Of a DNA stretch of 54,054 nucleotides, positions 16,548-28,603 are shown piece after piece. This DNA comes from Flavobacterium sp. UBA6721 (GTDB lineage: Bacteria; Bacteroidota; Bacteroidia; Flavobacteriales; Flavobacteriaceae): NCBI GenBank assembly GCA_002454195.1, contig DKIJ01000025.1:1-54054 (forward strand). Direction: 5' to 3'. The position numbers and the translations under genes are program-made. Position 1 is the stretch's first letter; each line of letters opens with the position of its first letter. The notes beneath the pieces are model-generated. The model worked only from the letters and a program-made list of their open reading frames with translations, did no database searches and had not been told where the DNA came from.

Positions 16548-16964
16548 TCAAATTTCACTACTTGTTTCTAAATTTTCTACAATTTCGGCAAGTTGCTTCG
16601 CATCGTTAGGCTTTACAATATAATCGGATATCTCGCTAATAGCTTTAGATCTTTTAATGTCAACCGGGTCTATAGATGAGGTAACCATGTAGATAATTAT
16701 TTTTTTTCCTACGTATGGTTTTATTTTGATATACTCTTCCATAAATTCAAAACCATCCATTATGGGCATATTAATATCTAGGAATATCACATCTGGAAGA
16801 TTGTTTGAGTCATTAAGGTTATCAGATAAAAAATCTATTGCTTCTTCACCGTCAGAAAACATCATTATTTTGTTAGCGAAATTTTGACTTTCAATGGTTT
16901 TGTTTAAAGTGAATTTATATATATCATCATCATCAACGATGCAAATTACTAGAAGTTTTTCCAT
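16548..16964 (-). CDS. Single-domain response regulator
   Basis: This 138-residue stand-alone receiver domain has no output domain. The acidic pocket is D11-D14 in IVDDDD, the phospho-acceptor is D63 in FLDINMPIMDG, the switch residue is T95 in MVTSS, and the conserved lysine is K118 in YIVKPN. It resembles Rcp1-type regulators that act by protein contact. It lies 53 bp downstream of the broken multi-PAS kinase gene and was probably its partner. If the kinase is truly inactive, this regulator may be orphaned or served by another kinase. Confidence 0.9.
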   Translation of the reverse strand: MEKLLVICIVDDDDIYKFTLNKTIESQNFANKIMMFSDGEEAIDFLSDNLNDSNNLPDVIFLDINMPIMDGFEFMEEYIKIKPYVGKKIIIYMVTSSIDPVDIKRSKAISEISDYIVKPNDAKQLAEIVENLETSSEI

Positions 16965-17017
16965 AAGCTTAATTTTATTTTAAAAGATTTGGGAATTATC
17001 AAATTACAATTATGTTT

Positions 17018-18376
17018 TTAAAATACTATTTTATAAGTCGTTCCTTTGTCAACTTCACTTTCGGCAGAAATTGTTCCACCCATAGATTCAATTTGTGTTT
17101 TAGTTAGGTAAAGACCAACTCCTTTTGCATCTGAATTTCTATGAAAGGTTTTGTGCAAACCAAACAATTTGTCTTTATGTCTGTCTAAATCTATTCCCAA
17201 TCCGTTATCCGAAAACGTTAGTACTGTTTTGTCATCTATTAAGTAAGTCTTTATTTCAATTTTAGGATTTCTTTCAGGGCTTCTGTATTTGATGGCATTT
17301 GTTAGTAGATTTAACAAAATACTTTCAAGGTACTCGTTGTTGTAAAGTAGGTTAGGAGCTAGTGAAAAATCGGCTTTGATTTCTGTTTTTGTTTCCATGA
17401 TTTGAGCCGTTACAATTTCTTTTATTTTTTTGAAAACGGATTCAAATTCTATGTTTTCCAGATTGGTAATTGATTTTTCTTTGATTAATAAAGCTTCAAT
17501 TAAACTATTTAATGTGGATGTAAGATGCCCAATAACAATTCCAAATTTTTCAAAAAGAAGTGTTTTTTCTTCTTTATCATCCGAATCGTTATATAAGCTC
17601 AACAAGGTGTTTAAATTCCCTACAGGTGAGCGAAGATTATGAGAGGTAATGTGCGCAAAGTTGGCTAATTGTTTGTTTTGACCACTCAGTTTTTCGGCTA
17701 GGATTTCAAGGTTTTCTTTTGCAATTAAAAGATTATGTTGATTTTCTAATTTTTCGGTAACATCTATTCCTGTTTCTAAGAATCCTAATATTTCTCCATC
17801 ATCAGATTTTAATGCTGTTATTGTTAATAATACATGAAGAATAGAACCGTCTTTACGAACATAAGTCCATTCTTCAGATTTTTGATTTCCATTTTTTGCA
17901 ATTTCCGCTAATACTTCAAAACCTTTGATTTCTCTACCCAGTTTTTCTGAAAGTTGGATTCCTTGTTGATTTACTTCATTTTCAAGATGAAGAATAATTG
18001 GTTTTTTTATTTCTATCATCTCTTTAGCAGAGTAGTGTAGCATTCTTTCTGCACCAGTATTGAAATGGGTAATTGTCCCTTTTGGGTCTGTTACAATTAT
18101 AGAAAATAATTCATTATTAAAAATGGCTTTTAATTCTTCATTAGCTCTGCTTAAGGTCTTTTCGGTATGTTTGATTTTTGTGATATCTTGAAAAACGCCA
18201 TAAAGTCTGGAACATTTTCCTTTTTCAAATTCGGCTTGACCAATGGCTCTCGCCCATATTTTGTTATTTTTTGAAGTGGTAAGTTCAACTTCGATGTCAT
18301 AAGAGGTTCCATTTTCTATTGCTTCTTCGACTGCTTTTTGAATTTGATCTCTACTTTCACCTGGTTTAAAAAAAAG
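17018..18376 (-). pseudogene. Kinase fragment 4: PAS4 end, PAS5, HisKA, HATPase
   Basis: The frame is open from 18376 to the stop at 17018. It opens with the second half of PAS4 (KPGESRDQIQKAVEEAIENG), then PAS5 (FNTGAERMLHYSAKEM). The H-box is FAHITSHNLRSPVGN with the phospho-acceptor His, the N-box is LLTNAIKYRSP, and the G-boxes are DNGLGID and GVGLYLTK. The ATG at 18043 lies inside PAS5, so it is not a genuine start. The catalytic core itself looks intact. Confidence 0.8.
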
Positions 18377-19491
18377 TTAATGGCGGTGCTTAATTCGGGT
18401 TGGTAATCTTGAGGAACTTCGTGAATTTCTTTCGTAATTCGACTCCAATGAATAGTATTCGATTTTAAATTCACTTCCCAAGTGACTATACGTGCTATTT
18501 CGTTAGTTTTATCAAGAATTTCTTCAATTTTTCTTTTTTCAAGATCTTTTTGTTTTATGCTAGTAATATCTGCAGTATACATGATGATGCCTCCAATTTT
18601 ATTTTCGTATAGATACCAAGGCCTTACATCCCATGTGATCCATTGTGTCGAGCCGTCTTCTCTTTCAAATATTGATTCATCACATTGGTTTATTTCGCCA
18701 TTTAAACAATCTTGATGGATTTTTTTCCAGTCGTCTCCAATTTCTGGAAATATTTCATAGTGGGATTTACCAATAAGATCTAAACCTGTAAGCTTGTAAT
18801 CTTTAATCCATTGCTTAGATGCTGCCATATAGCACATATTAGAATCAAACATAGCAATCGCTCCAGGAGCCTGTTCGATAAAAATCATGTTTCTTTCGTT
18901 GCTTTCTTTTATTTTGTTTTGAAATTCTACGTTGGCGGTTATATCATGATTGGTTCCAACCATTCTTGTTGGTTTACCTGAAGAATCCCAATGTACTATT
19001 GCTTTAGCTTTTAAGTAACGAACTGAACCATTAGGCCAAACTACCCTAAAATTGGTGTCAAATTCTTTTTCCTCTTTTAAAGCAAGTTGAAATTCTAAAA
19101 CAGCTCTATCTAAATCATCAGGATGTACCCCTTCTGCCCATGCCTCGTAAGCTCTCTTAAAGTTTTCTTTTTCAATACCATACAAGTGCATCATTATGTC
19201 GTCCCAAACCAAAATATTATTGATTACATCATAATCCCAAATTCCGATAGAGGAATTGTTTGTGGCAAGTTTTAATCTTTCAGAGATTTTATATTGTTCA
19301 GAAATATTCCTAATTGCTACCGATGTCCATTGCTTATTGTTTATGGTTACCTTATTTAGTGATACTTCAACTGGTATTTCGGCTTTGTCTTTTTTTAATG
19401 CAAAGTTTACGTTGTTGTAAATGGTATCGGTTTTACTTGATATATCATCCTTAGTAAAGTTAATTTTGGTAATATGATTTTTATAGGTTGG
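18316..19491 (-). pseudogene. Kinase fragment 3: PAS1 end, PAS2, PAS3, PAS4 start
   Basis: The frame is open from 19491. It carries the end of PAS1 (FTKDDISSKTDTIYNNV), PAS2 (LVWDDIMMHLYGIEKENF), PAS3 (FIEQAPGAIAMFDSNMCY) and the first half of PAS4 (LKSNTIHWSRITKEI). It runs out of frame at an eight-T run and ends in a short nonsense tail. A TTG at 19212 lies inside PAS2 and is not a plausible start. Confidence 0.75.
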
Positions 19492-19573
19492 TTAATTAAT
19501 TCCTCTTTTGTGTAACCTATCTCTGATTCTAATTTATCATTTACAGTTTGAATTAATCCGTTTTCATCAACTA

Positions 19574-20069
19574 TTACCATAGGGCTGGTGTTGCATTTAA
19601 AAAGGAATTAACGGTTAAAAGACTTATTTCGGCTTGTATTTTTTTAAATTCAATTTGATTAAGTGTTTTTGCAGTTTTTGTAATTATAAAAATACTCGTA
19701 ATTATATAAGATAATGAAAAAAGTATAATTCCAAATTCTACGGAAACGTAATCAAAACGATGGGTGAGTAATCTTAAATAGGTCAAAATGATAATCATCG
19801 TTACTATTTGTAAGGATAATATTCGCGCCATTTTATTACCAATTTTATAACCAGTATAGATTCCGACTAATCCAATTTTGTAATTAACTAATGAAGCCGC
19901 AATTGATAAGGTACAAAGTGCAATAGATGTATGTACTGCTATTGAAGTAAGGAATGCCAGTTTATAAAAAGTAGGCACATTATACAAATACCCTAAGGCA
20001 GCAATAAAAGTTATTAATGTTGTTACGTTTAGAAGTATATTACAAATTATTTGTATCGTCTTTTTTTTT
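19574..20069 (-). pseudogene. Kinase fragment 2: second half of the membrane domain
   Basis: The frame is open from the nine-A run and reads ILLNVTTLITFIAALGYLYN, then several hydrophobic helices to about 19690. The linker ending VNSFLNATP leads into PAS1, whose core (MVIVDENGLIQTVND) continues in another frame. The first ATG is at 19987. Taken alone it would be a four-helix membrane protein without a regulatory end. Confidence 0.7.
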
Positions 20070-20504
20070 ACTCTTTAAAAGCAAAAACGAAGTTCCCAAT
20101 AAAATAAAGCAAAAAGCACTTGTTTGAGACATCCTACCTGGGACTAGATTTTTAGGAAATCTAGTGTCAAAATCTTTGACAATTAACTCGTCAATACCAA
20201 GATTAATTTGAAAAATTCCTTCAATGAGTGTTAAAGTTCCAATGAGTAATACAAAAACCGCCAGTATTTTAGATAAATATTTATTTTGAATACTTATTCC
20301 AGAATTAATAAAATACAGCGCTAAGCTTAATGATGTTATGCACAGCGCTGTATTGAATTTCATTGTAATCGTATCAGGAAAAATGGATTTCAGTAAGGGA
20401 ATATTGAATATCCAACCAAATAGAACAAAAATGCCCAAGAATGCACATGAAATAGAAACTACACGTATTAATTTTTTAAATTTATTTTCGGGATTATCGA
20501 GCAT
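20040..20504 (-). pseudogene. Kinase fragment 1: N-terminal membrane domain
   Basis: This fragment holds the native start (ATG at 20504). Its 154 residues have about four membrane spans, with a GWIFNIPLLKSIFPDTITMK segment and a PGRMSQTSAFCF motif. I recall similar segments in membrane modules of PAS- and GGDEF-type sensors. The frame is lost at a run of nine A, and the last residues (DDTNNL) are out-of-frame tail. Confidence 0.75.
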
Positions 20505-20612
20505 ATAAAATGGTTAAGTGGAATTTGGAGATGAAATTTAAGAAAAAATCAGTTAAAAACTTCGTGTTAGATTAATGGAAATTGGATTTTAATCTAAAAT
20601 CTCACAGAGGAA

Positions 20613-22388
20613 TTATTGATAAATTTTATTAAATAAGGTTTGATATTTCTCCAATATGTTTTTTCGTTTTAACTTAAGAGTTGGTGTTAAGTGACCACTC
20701 TCAATGGACCAGATGTCTGGTGTAAGCTCAAAACGTTTTATTTGTTCCCAATGTCCAAATTTACCATTAATAGTGTCAATCTCTTTTTGAATTCGGGCGA
20801 TTACTTTCTCATTTTTGATTAAGTTATCATGATTGGTATCTAATTCGATGCGATTTTTTTTAGCCCACTCGATGATGAAATCAAAATTGGGTTGGATAAA
20901 AGCTGCTGGCATTTTTTGCCCCTCTCCAATAACCATGATTTGTTCAATAAAACGGGATTGCTTCATGGTGTTTTCAATAAGTTGGGGTGCTATGTATTTT
21001 CCTCCAGAGGTTTTGAACATTTCTTTTTTACGGTCGGTGATTTTCAAGAAACCGTCTTTATCTATGTTTCCAATATCGCCAGTATGGAAATAGCCATCAG
21101 TAATTACTTCATTGGTTAAGGTTTCATTTTTATAATAGCCCATCATTACATTAGGTCCTTTGCAAAGGATTTCGCCATCTTCTGCAATTTTGACTTCCAC
21201 GTTATCAATGACTTTTCCAACGGTTCCTACTCTAAAACCAAAATTACGCATGTCGTTTACTGCAATTACAGGAGAGGTTTCTGTCAAGCCATAGCCTTCC
21301 ATAACTGGTATTCCTGCCGCAGCAAATATCCTAGATAATCGGGGTTGTAGTGCTGCACTTCCTGAAACCATTATTTCAAGTTTACCTCCCAATCCTTCCT
21401 GCCATTTACTAAAAATTAGTTTTCTGGCAATTTTAAGTTGGAATTCATACCAAAAGCCATTGGCGCCATAAGGTTCATAACGTTCACCAAGATTAATGGC
21501 CCAAAAGAATAGCTTTCGTTTAATTCCGGTTAAGTCAGCTCCTTTAGCATAAATTTTATCATATACTTTTTCAATAAGTCTGGGAACAGCAGTGATAACT
21601 GTAGGTTGTACTTCTTTGATGTTTTCACCAATTTTTTCGATTGATTCTCCAAAATAGATTGATACGCCATAAAATTGATACAAATAAAGAACCATCCTTT
21701 CAAATATATGGCAGATAGGTAAAAAGCTTAAAGCTCTGCTTTTTCCCGCTTCAAACGGAATTCGAGGAGCGCTACCTAAAACATTCGAAACGATGTTTTG
21801 ATGCGAAAGCATTACTCCTTTTGGGTTTCCAGTAGTTCCAGAAGTATATATGATTGTGGCTAAATCTTCGGTATTGATACTGCTTTTTCTGGCTTCTACT
21901 TCGTCTTGATTTGAATTACTTTCACCAAGTTTCAGTAATTCATTCCAGTTTTTACAATTATCGATACTGTTAAAGCTGTAAATGTCTTTTAGATGTGGTA
22001 GTTTGCTCTTAATGGCGTTTATTTTGTTGAATAATTCAATATCAGATACAAAACAATATTTTGCTTCGCAATGATTAAGAATATATTCGTAATCCTGTTC
22101 TGATATTGTAGGGTAGATTGGAACTGTTTGAGCACCAGTTTGCAAAATTCCAATGTCCATGATGTGCCATTCTGGTCTATTTGTGGATGAGATTATGGCA
22201 ATTTTATCGTTTTTTTTGATTTCTAGTTGCAAAAGTGCACGAGATATATGATTGGCTTTAGCAATATATTCCTGTGTAGATACTTTTATCCAAGTTCCAT
22301 TTTGTTTTGATGCTAATGCGTCTGGAATGCTATTGAATTCATCTTGTTGATGATAGGGAAAGTCAAAAATTCTAGTTATTGAGGCCAT
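20613..22388 (-). CDS. Long-chain fatty acid-CoA ligase
   Basis: This enzyme activates fatty acids with ATP through an acyl-adenylate and transfers them to CoA. The AMP-binding signature is TIIYTSGTTGNPKGVMLSH. The later motifs GYGLTETSPVIAV, GYFHTGDIG and DRKKEMFKTSGGKYIAPQ are all present. I chose the ATG at 22388, which gives MASITRIFDFPYHQ, the usual family start. The frame also extends to a TTG at 22454. A TACGTTTG box lies at 22511-22518. The ligase would feed the nearby operon; it is separated from that operon by the sensor kinase locus. The chain length it prefers cannot be read here. Confidence 0.92.
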   Translation of the reverse strand: MASITRIFDFPYHQQDEFNSIPDALASKQNGTWIKVSTQEYIAKANHISRALLQLEIKKNDKIAIISSTNRPEWHIMDIGILQTGAQTVPIYPTISEQDYEYILNHCEAKYCFVSDIELFNKINAIKSKLPHLKDIYSFNSIDNCKNWNELLKLGESNSNQDEVEARKSSINTEDLATIIYTSGTTGNPKGVMLSHQNIVSNVLGSAPRIPFEAGKSRALSFLPICHIFERMVLYLYQFYGVSIYFGESIEKIGENIKEVQPTVITAVPRLIEKVYDKIYAKGADLTGIKRKLFFWAINLGERYEPYGANGFWYEFQLKIARKLIFSKWQEGLGGKLEIMVSGSAALQPRLSRIFAAAGIPVMEGYGLTETSPVIAVNDMRNFGFRVGTVGKVIDNVEVKIAEDGEILCKGPNVMMGYYKNETLTNEVITDGYFHTGDIGNIDKDGFLKITDRKKEMFKTSGGKYIAPQLIENTMKQSRFIEQIMVIGEGQKMPAAFIQPNFDFIIEWAKKNRIELDTNHDNLIKNEKVIARIQKEIDTINGKFGHWEQIKRFELTPDIWSIESGHLTPTLKLKRKNILEKYQTLFNKIYQ

Positions 22389-22510
22389 GGTTACATGTTT
22401 TGTAATGCTATGCAAAATAGGAAAAAATTGTTGAATTTTCTTTTTTTTTGACAATAAAAAAGTAGCTTTCTATTTTATTTATAGAATAGTTTAAATTTAT
22501 TAATTTTAAA

Positions 22511-22518
22511 CAAACGTA
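22511..22518 (-). promoter_or_regulatory. Candidate -7 box for the acyl-CoA ligase gene
   Basis: The minus strand reads TACGTTTG, an exact TAnnTTTG match, leaving a leader of about 115 nt to the ATG at 22388. Confidence 0.45.
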
Positions 22519-22592
22519 CTTATTTTTTTGTGTGAATTTTTTTCATAATTTAAAGTCCTTTTTATTTGAATAATTGATTTAGATATCTTGCA

Positions 22593-22607
22593 ATAGTTTT
22601 TATCTAT
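22593..22607 (+). promoter_or_regulatory. Candidate OxyR half-operator upstream of katG
   Basis: ATAG-TTTTTAT-CTAT matches the E. coli OxyR unit ATAGnTnnnAnCTAT at every fixed position. It lies 77 bp before the katG ATG and just upstream of a TAATTTAG -7 candidate (22640-22647). A second unit at the standard 7-nt spacing is not evident, although ATAGATAG follows at 22620. Confidence 0.5.
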
Positions 22608-22677
22608 CAAAAATAAAAAATAGATAGTTTTAAGTTTTATAATTTAGCATTGAAACTAATAAATGTTATAAAAATAA

Positions 22678-24900
<2,223 letters not shown>

Positions 24901-24922
24901 TTATTATTTATTATTTAAAAAG

Positions 24923-24964
24923 AAAATCCCGTCTCGTTTTAATGAACAGGACGGGATTTTTGTT
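24923..24964. terminator. Bidirectional terminator between katG and carbonic anhydrase 2
   Basis: The stem AAAATCCCGTC/GACGGGATTTT (24923-24933 with 24950-24960) is followed by T residues and preceded by A residues, between convergent genes. Confidence 0.85.
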
Positions 24965-24980
24965 TTTTATTAAATCGAAC

Positions 24981-25607
24981 TTATACGATTTTGTAAATTT
25001 TGGTAATGTCTTTTAAGATTTCATCAAAATCAATTTTCAAGTCAATTAATTCTCCGGAATGAATGTCAAAAACCCAACCGTACACTTTTAAGTTTCTTTC
25101 GTTGTTGGCTTTTTGAACTTCAGCCGTTTTAATCACATTAATACATTGCTCCTGAACGTTCAATTCAACCAGTCTTTTGTATTTTTCATTTTCATTGGTA
25201 ATAGCGTCCAGTTCTTCTCTGTGAATTCTGTACACGTCTCTGATGTTTCTCAACCAAGGATTTAGGATTCCTAAATCAGATTGTTGCATAGCGGCAAGAA
25301 CTCCACCACAACCATAGTGACCACAAACTACAATATGGTTTACTTTTAAACTTCCTACTGCATAATTAATAACAGACATCGAATTCAAATCGGTGTTAGG
25401 AACCATATTGGCAATGTTTCTGTGAACAAAAACTTCACCCGGTTGTAAGCCCATTACTTCTTCGGCAGTTACACGACTGTCAGAACATCCAATGTAAAGG
25501 ATTTCAGGTGCTTGTCCGGCACCTAACTTGTCAAAATAAGTTTCATCAGCCTGTAGCTGTTTAGCAATCCATTTTTTATTGTTCTCAAAAATTTGTTTGA
25601 TATCCAT
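24981..25607 (-). CDS. Beta-class carbonic anhydrase (copy 2)
   Basis: This is a second zinc carbonic anhydrase of 208 residues. It has C41, D43 and R45 in GCSDSR, and H97 and C100 in GHYGCGG. It shares the block GEVFVHRNIANMV with copy 1 (6047-6682), but diverges in the helical C-terminus. It is a single gene with no transporter alongside, so it probably maintains general CO2/bicarbonate balance while copy 1 works with SulP. It is convergent with katG. Confidence 0.93.
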   Translation of the reverse strand: MDIKQIFENNKKWIAKQLQADETYFDKLGAGQAPEILYIGCSDSRVTAEEVMGLQPGEVFVHRNIANMVPNTDLNSMSVINYAVGSLKVNHIVVCGHYGCGGVLAAMQQSDLGILNPWLRNIRDVYRIHREELDAITNENEKYKRLVELNVQEQCINVIKTAEVQKANNERNLKVYGWVFDIHSGELIDLKIDFDEILKDITKIYKIV

Positions 25608-25701
25608 AATTTTAATTTTTTATTTCAAAGGTACTATCTAAATCTAATCTAAAAAAATAGCTTCTTATAATCTCACAAAAAAGAGTACAGATTTTATATT
25701 G

Positions 25702-27567
25702 CTATCCTTCCATTTTTGCAGAAAGTTCAAACCAGCGTTCTTCTTTGGTTTCTATTTTGGCAATGATGTTTTCCAGTTCTTTTGCTTTTTTCCCGATGTC
25801 GGCGTCGGCAACTTTGCCATCAGAAAAGAGTTGTTCTATTTTAGCTTTTTCTGACTCTAAATCTTTGATTTCGCGTTCGATTTTTTGATATTCCTTTTGC
25901 TCGTTAAAAGTCAGGTTTCCGGTTGGGTTTTTTTGCTTCCAGTCTTTCTTTTCAGCTTTGTTTTCTTCTTTTTGAATACTAATATCGGCACTGTCTTCAT
26001 AAGCTCTGAAATCAGAATAGTTTCCGGGGAAATTTTCAATTACACCCTGTCCTCTAAAGACAAATAAATGATCGACAATTTTATCCATAAAATAACGGTC
26101 GTGCGAAACCACCAGTAAACATCCCGGATAATCTAAAAGGAAATTTTCAAGAACATTAAGTGTTATAATATCCAAATCATTGGTTGGCTCATCCAGAATC
26201 AGGAAGTTTGGGTTCTGAATTAAAACGGTACATAAGTACAAACGTTTCAGCTCGCCACCACTCAATTTATCTACAAAATCATATTGTTTTTTTGCATCAA
26301 AAAGAAAACGCTCCAATAATTGCGAAGCCGAAATGATTTTTCCTTTTGTCAGCGGAATAAATTCGCCGTATTCTTTAATAACATCAATGACACGTTGTCC
26401 CGGTTTTGGGTTGATTCCGCTTTGCGTATAATAACCTATTTTTATGGTATCGCCTTTTACGACTCTTCCGGAATCTAATGGTATAGTTCCGGTCAATAAG
26501 TTCAGGAAAGTGGACTTTCCGGTTCCGTTTTTTCCGATGATTCCAATGCGCTCGCCACGTTGAAAGTCGAAATTGAAATTATCCAAAATCACGCGGTCTT
26601 TGAATTTTTTCGAAATCTTGTGAAGCTCGATAATCTTGCTTCCCATGCGTTCCATGTTAATTTCCAGTTCAACTTTATTTTCCTTACGGCGGCTTTGTGC
26701 TTTTTCTTTAATTACATAAAAATCGTCCTGACGCGATTTGGATTTGGTAGTTCTCGCTTTAGGCTGACGGCGCATCCATTCCAATTCTTTTACAAATAAG
26801 TTTTTAGCCTTGTCAATACTTGCGTTTTCGGAGGCAATTCGCTCTTCTTTTTTGGCTAAATAATAAGAGTAATTTCCTTTGTATTGGTATAATTTTCCGT
26901 TGTCTAATTCTATAATTTCATTGCAAACACGTTCCAGGAAAAAACGGTCGTGGGTTACCATAAACAAGGTGATGTTTTCTTTGGCAAAATAAGCTTCCAG
27001 CCATTCAATCATCTCTAAATCCAGGTGATTGGTAGGTTCATCCAGAATTAATAAATCAGGACGATTGATTAGAATAATTGCTAAAGAAAGACGCTTTTTT
27101 TGTCCTCCGGAAAGATTTTTTACTTTTAGTTTAAAATCTTCCAGTTTTAATTTGAATAAAATCTGCTTGTATTGGGTTTCAAAATCCCAGGCATTGTGAC
27201 GATCCATCGCATCAAAAGCTTTTTGATAAGCTTCTTCGTCTTCCGGATTTTCTAATGCTTTTTCGTATTGTTCAATGACTTTTAAAGTCTCATTATCTGA
27301 AGCAAAAATACTTTCTTCAATGGTTAATTCGTCCTGTAAATTATTATCCTGAGATAAAAAGGCCATTCGGATTCCTTTTCGCAAAACAACCTGTCCGGTG
27401 TTGGGTTCTTCCAGACCATTGATAATGCTCATGATGGTGGTTTTTCCGGAACCGTTTTTGGCTATAAAGGCAATTTTTTGATCTTTATTGATTCCGAATG
27501 AGATGTTATCAAAAAGAATTCTTTCACCAAAAGATTTGGATATATTTTCTACAGATAAATAATTCAC
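25702..27567 (-). CDS. ABC-F family ATPase, Uup-like
   Basis: This cytosolic protein has two ABC ATPase domains and no membrane segment, so it acts on ribosomes rather than in transport. Domain 1 has KNGSGKTT (37-44), LSGGQKKRLSLA and LLILDEPTNHLD. Domain 2 has GKNGTGKST, LSGGELKRLYL and LILDEPTNDLD. A charged coiled-coil tail (~550-621) is typical of Uup, which assists ribosome assembly or rescue. The inter-domain linker is basic (RRQPKARTTKSKSRQ), suited to contact with tRNA/rRNA. Antibiotic-resistance ABC-F proteins are an alternative, but the C-terminal coiled coil favours Uup. A TACTTTTG box lies at 27584-27591. Confidence 0.9.
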   Translation of the reverse strand: MNYLSVENISKSFGERILFDNISFGINKDQKIAFIAKNGSGKTTIMSIINGLEEPNTGQVVLRKGIRMAFLSQDNNLQDELTIEESIFASDNETLKVIEQYEKALENPEDEEAYQKAFDAMDRHNAWDFETQYKQILFKLKLEDFKLKVKNLSGGQKKRLSLAIILINRPDLLILDEPTNHLDLEMIEWLEAYFAKENITLFMVTHDRFFLERVCNEIIELDNGKLYQYKGNYSYYLAKKEERIASENASIDKAKNLFVKELEWMRRQPKARTTKSKSRQDDFYVIKEKAQSRRKENKVELEINMERMGSKIIELHKISKKFKDRVILDNFNFDFQRGERIGIIGKNGTGKSTFLNLLTGTIPLDSGRVVKGDTIKIGYYTQSGINPKPGQRVIDVIKEYGEFIPLTKGKIISASQLLERFLFDAKKQYDFVDKLSGGELKRLYLCTVLIQNPNFLILDEPTNDLDIITLNVLENFLLDYPGCLLVVSHDRYFMDKIVDHLFVFRGQGVIENFPGNYSDFRAYEDSADISIQKEENKAEKKDWKQKNPTGNLTFNEQKEYQKIEREIKDLESEKAKIEQLFSDGKVADADIGKKAKELENIIAKIETKEERWFELSAKMEG

Positions 27568-27583
27568 AGTTGTAATTTTTTGG

Positions 27584-27591
27584 CAAAAGTA
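27584..27591 (-). promoter_or_regulatory. Candidate -7 box for the ABC-F gene
   Basis: The minus strand reads TACTTTTG (TAnnTTTG), 17 nt above the ATG. Confidence 0.45.
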
Positions 27592-27637
27592 AACTATTTC
27601 ATTGATTCGCTACTAGATTATTGTTTTGACTAAGATT

Positions 27638-28603
27638 TTACTTTTGTAAAGAAGAGTTTAAAAATGTATCTAAATTGATTTTATGGAGCTTTTGTGGAAC
27701 ATTGATTATGGGTTTTAGTTGCAAATGTTCATTGGTAATGTAATAGTTGATACCATCAAATGTAGCGATACCTTCAATTTGATGAAATCGTAATTTTAAA
27801 TTTATTTTTCGTTTGTTTCCCGAAAAGAAATCCGTAGACTTAAAATCATATAATAAGTATAAAAATGTTTTTCCTTTTTTAGTATAACCACAAAGGACAA
27901 GCATTTTTTGTGTTGGAAGAAAAGTTGCGCCAGTTACAAGTCCTTTTATAGTAAGATAGGCTTTGGCTTTTGCTATATGATTTTCGGGAGAGTTTGGTAA
28001 GCTATAGATGGTCGTTTTTTTATTTTTCCATTCTTTGGTAAACAAATAAATACTGTCTTGGTATACTATAAATGCTTCGCAATCAAAATTTGTAGTGTTA
28101 GCAGCTTGCGAACTAAAATCTATTTGTTTATCATACGAAAAACTAATGGTGTCACATCGAGGATTCTCGTTGTAAATGCTGTTTTTGTTGAATTTCAAGA
28201 TGTGAAGGTTGTTTCGGTTACCTTGATAGTTATTGCCAAAGTCACCAATGTAAATGTAGCTTTCGTCCTGAGTAATTTCTTCCCAGTCTTGATTGGCTAC
28301 ATGGGGTAAATTGATTTTTTTTCTAATTTTCCCCGATTCATCCATGCCATATAGTGTTGTGTCATGGTCGTCATTATGTGTCCAAAGTAGTGAATCAAAA
28401 GCAATTAACCCTGATGATTCAGGAATGGAATCAGAAAGTTGTGTTACAAATTGAGCTTTAATTTTTGATTTTGGATAATAGCAGCTTCCGTCATTTTGGG
28501 TTGCATTTGGATTGAAGTTTTTAGCCCTAATATCTGTACAGTCACATATCTGTGAATAAAGACTGCAATTTATAAGGCAAAAAATCAATAAATATAGTTT
28601 CAT
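27638..28603 (-). CDS. Exported propeller-like protein of unknown function
   Basis: This 321-residue protein has a signal peptide (MKLYLLIFCLINCSLYSQ). A short Cys-rich motif (ICDCTDIRAKNFNPNATQND then GSCYYP) of the NxNPNAxxxDGSC kind follows; I recall it at the start of secreted flavobacterial proteins. The remainder is beta-rich with SGLIAFDSLLWTHND, YIYIGDFGNN, CEAFIVYQDSIYLFTKEW and HQIEGIATFDG. This would fit an SdiA-regulated or phytase/esterase-like beta-propeller. No catalytic residues can be assigned with confidence. It is a single gene, with no C-terminal type IX secretion signal visible. Confidence 0.7.
   Translation of the reverse strand: MKLYLLIFCLINCSLYSQICDCTDIRAKNFNPNATQNDGSCYYPKSKIKAQFVTQLSDSIPESSGLIAFDSLLWTHNDDHDTTLYGMDESGKIRKKINLPHVANQDWEEITQDESYIYIGDFGNNYQGNRNNLHILKFNKNSIYNENPRCDTISFSYDKQIDFSSQAANTTNFDCEAFIVYQDSIYLFTKEWKNKKTTIYSLPNSPENHIAKAKAYLTIKGLVTGATFLPTQKMLVLCGYTKKGKTFLYLLYDFKSTDFFSGNKRKINLKLRFHQIEGIATFDGINYYITNEHLQLKPIINVPQKLHKINLDTFLNSSLQK

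Larger units (their letters stand above)
17018..20504 (-). pseudogene. Membrane-bound multi-PAS sensor histidine kinase, broken by four frameshifts
   Basis: Four open frames in a row encode consecutive parts of one protein of about 1160 residues. In order they give a multi-span membrane domain, five PAS domains and a HisKA/HATPase kinase. Reading across the breaks restores the domains each time. The breaks are at 20061-20069 (nine A in the sense strand, one too many), 19582-19584 (CCC, one C short), 19464-19467 (AAAA, one A short) and 18368-18375 (eight T, one short or two too many). Four breaks in one gene, while neighbours are intact, point to real decay. Because all four fall in base runs, sequencing error remains possible. 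It is followed by a response regulator. Confidence 0.85.
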
